In this document: positions 43,813 through 52,674 of the stretch, in pieces | How the letters are laid out: each line of letters begins with the position of its first letter | Position numbering within the stretch: position 1 is the first letter of the stretch | Source of the DNA: an uncultured Acidimicrobiales bacterium | GTDB lineage: Bacteria; Actinomycetota; Acidimicrobiia; Acidimicrobiales; SZUA-35 | Direction: 5' to 3' | Assembly (NCBI GenBank): GCA_937922045.1 | Contig: CAKZXA010000014.1 | Coordinates: forward strand, 57,479 to 121,478 | DNA: 64,000 bases | Made by a program: the position numbers and the translations under genes | The notes under the pieces: generated by a model | Database searches by the model: none | What the model was told of the DNA's origin: nothing | What the model saw: only the letters and a program-made list of their open reading frames with translations

Positions 43813-44436
43813 ATGGCTGAGCTTCGCTTCTACTTCGGAACGATGGGATCAGGGAAGTCAACCCAGGCCCTTCAGATCCATCACAACCTGACGAAAAGCG
43901 GGCTTGGGTGCTTGCTGATCACACAACTCGACCGAGCTGGTGGTGTGGTCTCAAGTCGGCTTGGGGTTTCGGCCGATGCAACGATCATCGACCCTGAGGT
44001 CGATCTGTTCCGACTTATCTCGGATATGGATCGCCGAGCTGGTGGCCTGCATGCCGTGATCTGCGATGAAGCCCAGTTCTATCAGCCTGTCCAAGTCGAC
44101 CAGCTTGCCCAAGCCGTTGACCAGTTGGGCGTGGAGGCGTATGCCTTTGGCTTGCTCACCTCGTTTCAGGGTCTCTTGTTTCCGGGCACACAACGCCTTC
44201 TCGAGGTGGCCGATCGTCGCAGCGAGCTTCAAGTCGAGGCCCGATGCTGGTGTGGGGCGCGAGCCACGCACAACGCTCGCTTCGTCGAGGGGGTTCAGGT
44301 GTATGAAGGTGACCTGATGATGGTGGGTGATGCCGACAATGGTCAGAACTCGACAGAAGACAAGCCAGCGGTTATCGAGGCGAGCTATGGCCTGCGCTGT
44401 CGGCGGCACTGGCTGGCCGGTTCGACTGGGCCGTAG
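43813..44436 (+). CDS. tdk: Thymidine kinase
   Basis: 207 residues, type II thymidine kinase. P-loop FGTMGSGKSTQAL, Walker B with catalytic Glu in AVICDEAQFYQ, lasso-loop region and the zinc site CWCGARATHNARF with CRRHW near the C-terminus. Phosphorylates thymidine with ATP in the salvage pathway. Starts 38 nt after the preceding hydratase; a terminator candidate lies about 165 nt downstream. Confidence 0.95.
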   Translation: MAELRFYFGTMGSGKSTQALQIHHNLTKSGLGCLLITQLDRAGGVVSSRLGVSADATIIDPEVDLFRLISDMDRRAGGLHAVICDEAQFYQPVQVDQLAQAVDQLGVEAYAFGLLTSFQGLLFPGTQRLLEVADRRSELQVEARCWCGARATHNARFVEGVQVYEGDLMMVGDADNGQNSTEDKPAVIEASYGLRCRRHWLAGSTGP

Positions 44437-44600
44437 ACAGCTTGAATCGTGGCGCCTCGACCGTCTTCAATTCGTAATAAATGGACGCCTCGGTTCCAGG
44501 CCAGCGGGTCGTTCGTGTCCAAGATTGCCCATCACTTTGGCGTTGCGACTGTCTTAACCTCGAGCAAATCGACATCCAATTGCGCTAAATGACGCTGGTC

Positions 44601-44624
44601 TGGCCGAGTTGTCCGGCCATTTTC
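44601..44624 (+). terminator. Rho-independent terminator candidate after tdk
   Basis: TGGCCG (44601-44606) pairs with CGGCCA (44614-44619) around AGTTGTC, followed by TTTTC. It lies in the 274-bp gap before the coiled-coil gene; the rest of that gap shows no gene. Confidence 0.55.
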
Positions 44625-44710
44625 AGAAGATTCAAATGTACCACTGGTGGTTTTGTCGACTCGTGACTAAACTGACACAAGGACCGACAACGAAGCGGCG
44701 GAGACGAGCG

Positions 44711-45145
44711 ATGGAAATAAGTCAGCTAGCGATAGGCATCATGATCGGACTTCTGATCGGTGCCATCGGCATGTGGCTTTTGGACCGGCGGCACCAAGCG
44801 GTGGCGAAGAAGCTGGTTGAGAGCAGGCGGAAGATTGAACGCCAGCGAACCCAGGCGGTGAACGATCTGTTCTCGCTGCGGGCTGAAATGGAAGCTAATC
44901 CGCAGCGTCAGCCAGTACCGGCCGCCGTGGTCGAAACGGTGCATGTCACCGCCCCCGACCCGAAGACCGAAGCGGAGCTCGCAAACCTACGGAGCCTTAT
45001 CGCCCGCGCCGACGGGGCGCTTACGGCTGCCCGTCGCAAGCGCGACGAGAACGAATCCGAGATCAATCGGCTGCGCGGCCTACTCGAAACCCATGAGGGA
45101 GCCGACGTCATCGACCTGCGCAAGCAGGATCGGATGGCTCTCTAG
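44711..45145 (+). CDS. Membrane-anchored coiled-coil protein, 144 aa
   Basis: Begins at ATG 44711. N-terminal helix (LAIGIMIGLLIGAIGMWLL), a basic region (ESRRKIERQRTQAV), a Pro/Val linker, then a coiled coil (LANLRSLIARADGALTAARRKRDENESEINRLRGLLE). Architecture recalls small single-pass proteins near cell-division or partition genes. It precedes the ParA gene by about 140 bp on the same strand. No family recognised. Confidence 0.7.
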   Translation: MEISQLAIGIMIGLLIGAIGMWLLDRRHQAVAKKLVESRRKIERQRTQAVNDLFSLRAEMEANPQRQPVPAAVVETVHVTAPDPKTEAELANLRSLIARADGALTAARRKRDENESEINRLRGLLETHEGADVIDLRKQDRMAL

Positions 45146-45288
45146 TAAGCGATCCGTGCGCCACGATCCGCCGCCGTGGTGCCTCCAGACGCCGAGACAG
45201 GTGCCTTCTCCGCTTCTTGTCTACGTCGGATTTGGGACATGGACTCCTACAGTGTTGGTAGCGTTTTGTAGCCAACCCAGGAGTGAAA

Positions 45289-46071
45289 ATGACCAGCACC
45301 GTAGCTGTTCTCAACCAAAAGGGCGGGGTAGGAAAGACCACGGTAACGCTAGGCCTGGCCTCCGCCGCCTGGGCTAGCGGCCTCCGGACGCTTGTCGTCG
45401 ATCTCGACGCTCAAGCCAACGCCACCTGGACGCTCGGTGTCGATCCGTCCATTGAGAACCTTGGTACCGGTGACGCTCTCATTTCTCGGACACCGGGCGC
45501 TGCCGCCGACATGATGGTGCAGTCGGGATGGGGCGACGACATCTGGCTTCTGCCAGCGGCCGGCGATTTGACCGAGCGCGAGGCCGATCGTCGCCGACCG
45601 GGCTCGATGGGGCGGCTCCGGCGGGCGCTCGATGGGGCAACCGACGACTTCGACCTGGTCTTGATCGACTGTGCTCCATCGCTGGGCATGAACACCTCGA
45701 ACGGCCTCGGAGCTGCCGACGGCGCGCTCCTCGTGGTTGAGCCGACGATTTTTGGACTCCGCGGAATCGGCCCTGTTCTCGACCTGGTAGAAGATGTCTG
45801 GAGCGAGGAGAACAAGAGGCTCGACTTGACCGGTGTCGTGCTTAACCGGGTACCCGCAATCTCCGCTGACGCCAGGGAACGCATCGTCGAACTCAACAAA
45901 ATGGTCGGAACACGATCCGTCTGGAAGCCGGCGATCCCTCAACGGGTGATCATCAACCAGGCCCACGGTGAGCGATCGCCTATTCACGCCTTTGGCAGTC
46001 CGGCTAGCGAATTGATCGAGGTTTTCGACGCTCTTCTCAAGAAGCTACGGCGAAGCCTCTCCTCGAGCTGA
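45289..46071 (+). CDS. ParA/Soj family ATPase (orphan)
   Basis: 260 residues from ATG 45289 with AGGAG six bases upstream (GTG 45283 overlaps that site). Deviant Walker A NQKGGVGKTTVTLGLA, VVDLDAQANATWTLG, Walker B LVLIDCAPSLGMNT, and GVVLNRVPAIS. Such ATPases position chromosomes, plasmids or protein complexes. No parB follows, so this is not the main chromosome partition operon; the cargo may involve the membrane-anchored coiled-coil protein upstream. An inverted repeat GTTGG-N13-CCAAC lies just before the start. Confidence 0.9.
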   Translation: MTSTVAVLNQKGGVGKTTVTLGLASAAWASGLRTLVVDLDAQANATWTLGVDPSIENLGTGDALISRTPGAAADMMVQSGWGDDIWLLPAAGDLTEREADRRRPGSMGRLRRALDGATDDFDLVLIDCAPSLGMNTSNGLGAADGALLVVEPTIFGLRGIGPVLDLVEDVWSEENKRLDLTGVVLNRVPAISADARERIVELNKMVGTRSVWKPAIPQRVIINQAHGERSPIHAFGSPASELIEVFDALLKKLRRSLSSS

Positions 46072-46153
46072 TTTGGCTCACGCCGGGGCCGACAAGTCGG
46101 CAATTTTTGTAACAATGCGCCGAATTGCGCAAGGCAGCGGCCATGCTTAGGCC

Positions 46154-47494
46154 GTGCATGTCGTAATAGTTGGTGCCGGTGAAGTCGGCGGATTTCTAGC
46201 TCAGCGCCTGGGCGGTGAGGGCATCGACGTCGTGGTCGTTGAGTCGGATGCTGCTCGTGCAAACGCTCTGGCTGCGAGTCTTGACATCCAAGTACTTATC
46301 GGGAGTGGTTCTGACCCTTCGGTTCTGGTGGACGCCGGGATCGACCGGGCTGAGATCGTTGCTGCGGTAACGCAGATCGATGAGGTGAACCTCATCGTCT
46401 CGCTCCTGGCCAAGGAACACGGTGTTGAAACCACGGTCGTGCGAGTCGAGCAGGAAGCGCTGCGAGGGAAGGGCTCGGCCAACCTGTTGGCAGCCGTAGG
46501 CGCCGACGTCGTTATCGACCCTGATGCCGAGACAGCCGACGAGATTCTTGAACTCGTCCACGCGACCGGGGCCGATGAGGTATACCCCATGGCCGATGGG
46601 GAGTTAGTTGTCGTCGGTGCAACGATCGCCGAACGATCCGTACTCGTAGACCGCACCTTGGAAGACATCGGGTCTGAACGCCAAGACTTCCTGCTCGGCG
46701 CCCTCACGCGAGGCGAGGAGACCATCATTCCCAACGGCGATCAGATCATCCGCGCCGGGGATCATGTTCGCGTCTTGTGCCGGACTGAGAAGCAGACCAA
46801 GATTCTTCGCCTCATCGGGGTTCCCGGCCGTCGGGCTCGCCGAGTCATGATTCTCGGTGGAGGAGCGGTGGGATCTCGGGTCGCCGAGAAGCTCGAGTAC
46901 GAAGGCGTCGACGTGGTGCTTATCGAGCGCGACGCACCTCGGGCGCATGCCCTGTCGGAGCAGCTCAAACGAGTGGTGGTTGTACAAGGCGACGTGACCG
47001 ATACCGAGCTTCTTTTGCAGGAGTCGGTGGGGGAGATGGACGCCGTAGTAGCCGCCACCGGTGAGGACGCCTCAAACGTGTTGGCGTGTGCCTTCGCTAT
47101 TGCCGAAGGACGGCCGTTCACGGTTGCCGTATTGCATCGTCTCGCCTTGTTGCCGCTGGTGCGGCGCCTCGGAATCGACGCCGCGCTAAGCCCTCGCACC
47201 GCGTCGGCCAACGCCGTCTTGCGCCATGTGCGAGGCGGAGCTGCGGCCGTTGCTACCTTCCTGGAAAGCGATTCCGAGGTTGACGAGATCGAAATCAGTC
47301 GAGGCAGCCGAGCTGATGGGGCCAGGGTGGCCGAGCTTGATCTGCCATCCGATATTTTGATCGGCGCCGTTATCCGTCCGGGGCACCCGGCCGAGATCGC
47401 CCGTGGTAACACCGATCTCCAGGCGGGCGATCATGTGGTCGCCTTCGGTCGTCCCGCCGCGATGTCGGCGGCGCGGTCGCTCTTTAGGTCTTGA
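46154..47494 (+). CDS. trkA: Trk potassium uptake regulatory NAD-binding protein
   Basis: 446 residues from GTG 46154. Two RCK units: VVIVGAGEVGGFLAQRLGGEGIDVVVVESD in the first and VMILGGGAVGSRVAEKLEYEGVDVVLIERD in the second, each followed by a TrkA-C domain (FLLGALTRGEETIIPNGDQIIRAGDHV; ILIGAVIRPGHPAEIARGNTDLQAGDHVVAF). It gates TrkH in response to NAD(H)/ATP. Immediately followed by trkH. Confidence 0.96.
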   Translation: MHVVIVGAGEVGGFLAQRLGGEGIDVVVVESDAARANALAASLDIQVLIGSGSDPSVLVDAGIDRAEIVAAVTQIDEVNLIVSLLAKEHGVETTVVRVEQEALRGKGSANLLAAVGADVVIDPDAETADEILELVHATGADEVYPMADGELVVVGATIAERSVLVDRTLEDIGSERQDFLLGALTRGEETIIPNGDQIIRAGDHVRVLCRTEKQTKILRLIGVPGRRARRVMILGGGAVGSRVAEKLEYEGVDVVLIERDAPRAHALSEQLKRVVVVQGDVTDTELLLQESVGEMDAVVAATGEDASNVLACAFAIAEGRPFTVAVLHRLALLPLVRRLGIDAALSPRTASANAVLRHVRGGAAAVATFLESDSEVDEIEISRGSRADGARVAELDLPSDILIGAVIRPGHPAEIARGNTDLQAGDHVVAFGRPAAMSAARSLFRS

Positions 47495-47496
47495 CG

Positions 47497-49008
47497 ATGG
47501 CGGCGACGAAACAGACGAAACATCCGAACCTCATCGCACATATTGTTGGTCTTACGCTGGCGTTCTGCGGTGCTGGACTAACCGTGTCGGCCTTCGTCGA
47601 GGTCGTGATGGGGGCGAGCTCGGACTGGATCGCCTTGCTCGTGCCCGGCATCATCTGCGCGGCGGCAGGGTACGTGCTCTGGTCTATGACCCAGGTACCG
47701 GAGCGAATCCAGTCGCTCGATGTCTTCGTGTCGGTCACAGCGGCGTGGGTCACCATGGCTGTCGTCGGTGCCGTTCCCTACCTTCTAACCGGCGCCCTGC
47801 CTGCCCTAGACAAGGCCATCTTCGAATCGGTTTCAGGGTTCAGCACCACCGGAGCGACCGTCCTCACCGCTGGAGCCGACCCTACGCGATTCGGTGTTTC
47901 TCCTGGCTTGTTGTTCTGGCGGTCGACGAGTCAGTGGATCGGCGGAATGGGCGTCATCATGTTGGTGATCGCCGTCTTGCCCGCCGTCGGTGGCTGGGGG
48001 ATGGGCTTGCTGCAGGCTGAGGCGCCTGGTCCTACCGGTGAGCGCCTGACCCCCAGGGTCAAGTCGACGGCTCGTCACCTCTGGGCCGTCTACCTTGCCT
48101 TCACCGTTGTCGTCGGCATCGCCTATGGCCTGGCCGGCATGGGTCTCTACGATGCGATAACCCACTCCTTTACCACCGTGTCGACGGGAGGATTCTCGCG
48201 CTACACCTTGTCGATGGCGCACTTCGAATCCGATCTCATCGAATGGATCGCGATCGTCGCTATGTTCGTGGCTGGAACGAGCTTCAGCCTGATCTATAGA
48301 CTCATGCGAGGGCGGGCGGGCCCTCTGTTGTCTTCGGTGGAGTTCAGGTTCTATGTCGCCCTGGTGGCGGGTGCAACCCTGCTCTGCTTCTTCGGTGCTG
48401 GCGTTGAGCATCGCACCGTCGATGGATTCCGAGGTGCCCTCTTCAGCGTTGTCGCCATTGTCTCCACCACTGGATTTGGTACCGTCGATTTCGCTGGAGC
48501 GTGGGCTCCTCCGGCCCAGGCTGTTCTGCTCATCCTGATGCCAATCGGCGCGATGGCAGGATCGACATCGGGTGGCGTCAAGCTGATACGGGTTATCGCC
48601 GTCGCCAGCTTCGCCCACCGCGAAACGTTGACTCAACTCCATCACAATATGGTCCGACCCGTCCGAGTTGGAGCGACGACCATTGAAGCAAAGGTCGCGA
48701 ATCAGGTAGTTGGCTTCCTGGTTCTCACCCTCGCTGCTTTCGGCGGGGGCGGCTTGTTGATCGCCTTTACCGGGGTTGATATCGTGACCGCGTTCTCGGC
48801 CTCGGCCACCACGATTGGCAACGTTGGTCCTGGTCTCGCCGACGTTGGACCCCGCAGCGACTTCAACACGATCAACGCTTTTGCCCGGATGGTCGCCGTG
48901 GTCAACATGCTGCTTGGGCGACTCGAAATCTACCCGATCCTCCTCGCCCTCGTTAAGCTCCCTATCCCGCGAGTGCGCCCCACGTTCGCCCGCCTCTTCC
49001 GCCGGTAG
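47497..49008 (+). CDS. trkH: Trk potassium uptake transporter membrane subunit
   Basis: 503 residues from ATG 47497; TTG 47491 would overlap the trkA stop. Polytopic, with four pore-like repeats: SVSGFSTTGATVL, SFTTVSTGGFSRYTLS, SVVAIVSTTGFGTVDF and SASATTIGNVGPGL, the last showing the usual degenerate selectivity filter. The GSTSGGVKLIR segment is conserved in TrkH/KtrB. It forms the K+ channel-like transporter with TrkA. Confidence 0.96.
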   Translation: MAATKQTKHPNLIAHIVGLTLAFCGAGLTVSAFVEVVMGASSDWIALLVPGIICAAAGYVLWSMTQVPERIQSLDVFVSVTAAWVTMAVVGAVPYLLTGALPALDKAIFESVSGFSTTGATVLTAGADPTRFGVSPGLLFWRSTSQWIGGMGVIMLVIAVLPAVGGWGMGLLQAEAPGPTGERLTPRVKSTARHLWAVYLAFTVVVGIAYGLAGMGLYDAITHSFTTVSTGGFSRYTLSMAHFESDLIEWIAIVAMFVAGTSFSLIYRLMRGRAGPLLSSVEFRFYVALVAGATLLCFFGAGVEHRTVDGFRGALFSVVAIVSTTGFGTVDFAGAWAPPAQAVLLILMPIGAMAGSTSGGVKLIRVIAVASFAHRETLTQLHHNMVRPVRVGATTIEAKVANQVVGFLVLTLAAFGGGGLLIAFTGVDIVTAFSASATTIGNVGPGLADVGPRSDFNTINAFARMVAVVNMLLGRLEIYPILLALVKLPIPRVRPTFARLFRR

Positions 49009-49084
49009 CGCTCTACCCAAACGTCGACGGTGATCAGGGCTCAGAGAATTGCTTCTGAGGTAGCTCGGGCCTAGTTTCAAAGCC

Positions 49085-49873
49085 ATGAAAGAAAACACGC
49101 TGAAGTCGTCGTGGAACGCAGGTCGATCAAACCTCGGGCTCTGGCTGACCGCCGGTGACCCGACGGCAATCGAACATCTCGCCGACATCGACCTCGACTA
49201 CATCTGCTTCGACCTTCAGCATGGTGTGATCGATTACCAGCGGGCTGTGAGCGGCCTACAGGCACTTCGGCCATCCAAAGCGGTTCCCGTGGCCAGGGCA
49301 CCATGGAATGAACCTGGCATTATCGGCAAACTCCTCGACGCCGGCGCAATGGGCGTCATCATCCCGATGGTCAACACCGTTGAAGAGGCTCGAGCTGCCG
49401 TGCGCGCCTGCAGGTATGCGCCCGCCGGGTCGCGCAGCTATGGGCCTACGAGAGCGAACATTGTCCTCGGTCCCGACTACTACAGCGATGCCAATGAGCA
49501 GGTTGCCTGTATTCCCATGATCGAGACCAAGACGGCCGTCGAGAATCTAGAAGCCATTGTCGAGGTCGAGGGTATCGACGCGGTCTACGTCGGCCCGGCC
49601 GATCTGGCGGTGAGCTTTGGTCTGCCGCCGGGCTCTGACAACCCCGACCCGGCCTATCAAGCCGCCTTGGCCAAAGTGGTTGAGGTCTGCACAGCGAAGG
49701 GGATTGCTCCCGGTATCCACACCCACCCCGGCCTGGTGCAGACCAGGCTCGACCAGGGGTTCACGATGGTTACTGTCACGGCCGACATCCTGGCCCTCAG
49801 CGCTGGCGTGAAAGCTGCGTTGGCCGTCGCGCGTGGTGAGGTGGAGGCCGGGTCGCCTGGCGCCATGTACTGA
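49085..49873 (+). CDS. HpcH/HpaI aldolase family protein
   Basis: 262 residues. TIM-barrel landmarks: LGLWLTAGDPTAIEHLADIDLDYICFDLQHGVIDY, VARAPWNEPGIIGKLLDAGAMGVIIPMVNTVEEARAAVRACRYAP (catalytic Arg, Glu region) and GSRSYGPTRA, IPMIETKTAVENLEAI, DAVYVGPADLAVSFG. Class II, metal-dependent pyruvate or acetaldehyde aldolases such as HpaI share these. Substrate unknown; it stands alone. Confidence 0.93.
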   Translation: MKENTLKSSWNAGRSNLGLWLTAGDPTAIEHLADIDLDYICFDLQHGVIDYQRAVSGLQALRPSKAVPVARAPWNEPGIIGKLLDAGAMGVIIPMVNTVEEARAAVRACRYAPAGSRSYGPTRANIVLGPDYYSDANEQVACIPMIETKTAVENLEAIVEVEGIDAVYVGPADLAVSFGLPPGSDNPDPAYQAALAKVVEVCTAKGIAPGIHTHPGLVQTRLDQGFTMVTVTADILALSAGVKAALAVARGEVEAGSPGAMY

Positions 49874-49880
49874 CTGGCGC

Positions 49881-50564
49881 CTACAGAGCGAGCTCGTCAG
49901 CTGGTGGAAGCGACCAGTCGATAGGTTCGCGACCGGCAGCGGCGAGCGCCTCGTCGATCTTTGAGAAGGGTCGCGAGCCGAAGAATCCCCGGTGCGCCGA
50001 AAGCGGAGATGGGTGCGGTGCTTCGATGACGACGTGGCGGGAGTCGGAAATGAGTGCCTTTTTCTTACGGGCTGAGGCACCCCACAGGACAAAGACGACA
50101 CACTCCGGCTTGGACGCTACCACCCGAATAATTTCATCGGTGAAGGTCTCCCAGCCCTGCCGCTGATGCGACGCTGCATTTCGGGCTCTCACCGTGAGCG
50201 TGCTGTTGAGCATCAGCACGCCTTGTCGGGCCCAGGGGACGAGGCACCCGTGGTCAGGTTTCTGCAGGCCGAGGTCGGTCTCAAGTTCGGCAAAAATGTT
50301 TGTCAACGATGGGGGAGTGGGAACTCCTGGACGTACCGAAAAACAAAGACCATGAGCCTGTCCTCGGCCGTGGTACGGATCTTGGCCGAGGATCAGAACC
50401 TTGACCTCGTTGAACGGCGTGAGGTGGAGGGCGGAGAAGACCTCGTCGTGGGGAGGGAAGACCTCGAAGCGAGAGCGCTCGTCGTGTACGAACGTCTGAA
50501 GATCCTTCCAGTACTGCTTTTCGAACTCCTGACGGAGAAGTGGATTCCAGTCTGTCTTGGTCAC
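49881..50564 (-). CDS. ung: Uracil-DNA glycosylase, family 1
   Basis: 227 residues from GTG 50564. The water-activating motif is VLILGQDPYHGRGQAHGLCFSV, with the Phe stacking region, the uracil-binding MLNSTLTV and the Leu-loop HPSPLSAHRGFFGSRPFSKID. Removes uracil from DNA to start base-excision repair. Convergent with the aldolase, 7 nt between stops. Confidence 0.97.
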   Translation of the reverse strand: MTKTDWNPLLRQEFEKQYWKDLQTFVHDERSRFEVFPPHDEVFSALHLTPFNEVKVLILGQDPYHGRGQAHGLCFSVRPGVPTPPSLTNIFAELETDLGLQKPDHGCLVPWARQGVLMLNSTLTVRARNAASHQRQGWETFTDEIIRVVASKPECVVFVLWGASARKKKALISDSRHVVIEAPHPSPLSAHRGFFGSRPFSKIDEALAAAGREPIDWSLPPADELAL

Positions 50565-50665
50565 GTAGATCGAATCTCGAGAATTTCTTGTCAGAAGGTC
50601 ACAGCTTTGGTGAAACGAATCCTACCCTCTAGAGGTGCGCCTTCGAAGCGCCGGTTTTCAAATCG

Positions 50666-51943
50666 ATGACATCACTGACCTCTCCTCGTTCTACCAAACC
50701 TCGATCGCCTCTCGGCTCGGCAACGAACCGGGGGGTTGTTTACGTTCTCGCTGCCGTGCTCGCTCTGCTGGCATCGTCTTGCTCAGATCCGGTGGATCCG
50801 GCCGACCAGCTTGCGAGCTCAACGCCTCCCGACCCAGCGCCAGCCGAGACGACTACCACCGTGCTGCGCGTCGACGTCGTCCCGTCGGTGTTGGCCTCCA
50901 TGACGAACGAGCAGAAGGTAGGCCAGCTGCTGATGCCGGTGCTCTCGGGCCGCGACGCCAACGCGGTCAGCGATGCCGAAGTTGCTGAGAACCTGGCCGC
51001 CACCGGACTGCGTACACCGGCCGAGATCGTTGAGCGCTACCAGTTGGGCGGCGTGATCTATCTTCCGGGCAATATCGATTCAGCCGAACAGGTACGAACC
51101 CTGTCGTCGGATCTTCAACGCGTCGCCGAATCGTCGAGCGGTATCGGCCTCCTCGTGGCTGTCGACCAGGAGGGTGGCCGCGTGAATCGCATCACCGATC
51201 AGGTCACCGTCTTTCCATCGGCCGAAGATCTCGCCGGCGACATCGATGCCGTCTTAGAGGCGAGCTATATAACCGGACAGCAGCTTCAAAGGCAGGGTTT
51301 CAACGTCGTTCTGGCTCCTGTCGCTGATGTTGTTGACGCAACCGAACGGGGCTTCATCGGCGACCGGTCTTATGGCACCGATCCCCAGGTGGTGGCCGAC
51401 ATGGTCGCGGCGTCGATCTCAGGGCTTCAGCAAGCTGGTGTGGCCGCTGCGGCGAAGCACTGGCCAGGTCACGGCGCAACGGCAATCGACAGCCATCAGG
51501 ATCTGCCGTTTCTCGATATCGACCGTGCCGAATGGGAGGCGCGGGAGCGTGTGCCGTTCGAAGCGGCGATCGCCGAAAACGTTGCTATCGTCCTCGTCGG
51601 TCACCTGGCGATGCCCGACCTAGACGCCACCTCAGATCCAGCCACGGTCTCACCGGTGCTTATCGAGCAACTTCTTCGCTCTGAGATGGGCTACGACGGC
51701 GTGGTCATGACCGATGCTCTCAACATGGGAGCGGTTTCTGGCTACGACGAGGGAGAGCTTGTTGTGCAGGCCGTGCTGGCAGGCGCCGACATAATGCTGG
51801 TTCCTCCTGACCTCGAGGCGGCCAAGAGCGCGCTAGAAGAAGCGGTCGTTTCAGGTCGTATCCCTCAGGAGCACCTGGATGCAGCTGTCACCCGAGTCCT
51901 GAGACTGAAGCAGGACCTGGGGGTTCTGCGGTCCTCCCGCTAG
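50666..51943 (+). CDS. nagZ: Glycoside hydrolase family 3 beta-N-acetylhexosaminidase, lipoprotein
   Basis: 425 residues. N-terminal signal with lipobox (AAVLALLASSCSDP), then the GH3 TIM barrel: VGQLLMPVLSG, LLVAVDQEGGRVNRI, and KHWPGHGATAIDSHQDLPFLD, the NagZ His/Asp acid-base loop, then GVVMTDALNMGAV with the nucleophile Asp. Exported lipoprotein NagZ forms in Gram-positives release GlcNAc from muropeptides. Divergent from ung, about 100 bp apart. Confidence 0.93.
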   Translation: MTSLTSPRSTKPRSPLGSATNRGVVYVLAAVLALLASSCSDPVDPADQLASSTPPDPAPAETTTTVLRVDVVPSVLASMTNEQKVGQLLMPVLSGRDANAVSDAEVAENLAATGLRTPAEIVERYQLGGVIYLPGNIDSAEQVRTLSSDLQRVAESSSGIGLLVAVDQEGGRVNRITDQVTVFPSAEDLAGDIDAVLEASYITGQQLQRQGFNVVLAPVADVVDATERGFIGDRSYGTDPQVVADMVAASISGLQQAGVAAAAKHWPGHGATAIDSHQDLPFLDIDRAEWEARERVPFEAAIAENVAIVLVGHLAMPDLDATSDPATVSPVLIEQLLRSEMGYDGVVMTDALNMGAVSGYDEGELVVQAVLAGADIMLVPPDLEAAKSALEEAVVSGRIPQEHLDAAVTRVLRLKQDLGVLRSSR

Positions 51944-51963
51944 TTCGGCCCTCAACCCCTGAG

Positions 51964-52527
51964 CTAGGGAGCGGCAGATTCGCCAGGAGCCGTTGGCTCG
52001 GCCGTCACCACTGTTGTTGTGGTCTCCACGACCGATGTCGAGGTCACCGTACCACTGGTCGTTGATGTCGTTGATGTCGTTGATGTCGTCGTGGCGTCCA
52101 CCGTGGTCTCAGTGCTGCTTGAACCGGTTGACTCAGTCGACGTCGAATCGATCGATGTGGTGGTGGTGGTCGCTGGCGCTGCGGATGTGCTCGTCGTAGC
52201 GTCGAGCGTGGTCGCCGAGGTAGCGGTGGTTGTCGAGGTCGTGAGCCGCGGTGCTTCCGAAGCAGTGGTAGTTGTCGTCGATGTGGCTTCAAGCTCGCCA
52301 TCGAACTCGGAGATCCCGCCGCGCGTCGAACTCTCGCGAACGCTCAGACTCGGTGTTGCCACCACCGTCGATACGGTAGGAGCGCCAGGAAATCCGTCAG
52401 CGCTGTCTATCTGCATTGCCTTGATCGCAAGCGGCGCGGCAACCGCAGCTGCGGTCACTGTTGAGAGTGAGAATGCGAGCAGGAAACGGCTTTTGCCGGC
52501 GGACTTGGGCGAGCGTTGTTGATACAT
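51964..52527 (-). CDS. Membrane-anchored Thr/Ser-rich low-complexity protein
   Basis: 187 residues. A hydrophobic segment at about 15-36 (FLLAFSLSTVTAAAVAAPLAI), a short mixed region and about 110 residues composed almost only of Thr, Ser, Ala and Val. The Val-rich open frame on the opposite strand is its antisense image; the minus strand was chosen because it has a start, an anchor and a start-site context. Probably a wall-spanning stalk; no catalytic domain. Confidence 0.65.
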   Translation of the reverse strand: MYQQRSPKSAGKSRFLLAFSLSTVTAAAVAAPLAIKAMQIDSADGFPGAPTVSTVVATPSLSVRESSTRGGISEFDGELEATSTTTTTASEAPRLTTSTTTATSATTLDATTSTSAAPATTTTTSIDSTSTESTGSSSTETTVDATTTSTTSTTSTTSGTVTSTSVVETTTTVVTAEPTAPGESAAP

Positions 52528-52674
52528 AAGGCTGTTTCCGATATGCCGGAAATCACGGGCTTCAGGTGTTGTATCCGAATAATCCGTCGGTCGAGTGATC
52601 TCGGGATAGATAACTCACGGCACCAAACCGAACCTTAACCATATGCCTGGCGGTAGAGCACTCTCCGTGTTGGC

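Noticed and set aside
45158..45182. Hairpin GCGCCACG/CGTGGTGC after the 144-aa coiled-coil gene
   Set aside because: Contains a G-T pair, has no U-run, and lies in GC-rich sequence where such stems arise by chance.
47833..49188. 451-codon minus-strand frame
   Set aside because: Antisense to trkH; its composition is Asp/Gly/Arg/Gln-rich and matches no known family.
52019..52522. Val/Ser-rich open frame on the plus strand
   Set aside because: It is the antisense image of the Thr/Ser-rich membrane-anchored protein on the minus strand; the long frame is a by-product of biased codons.
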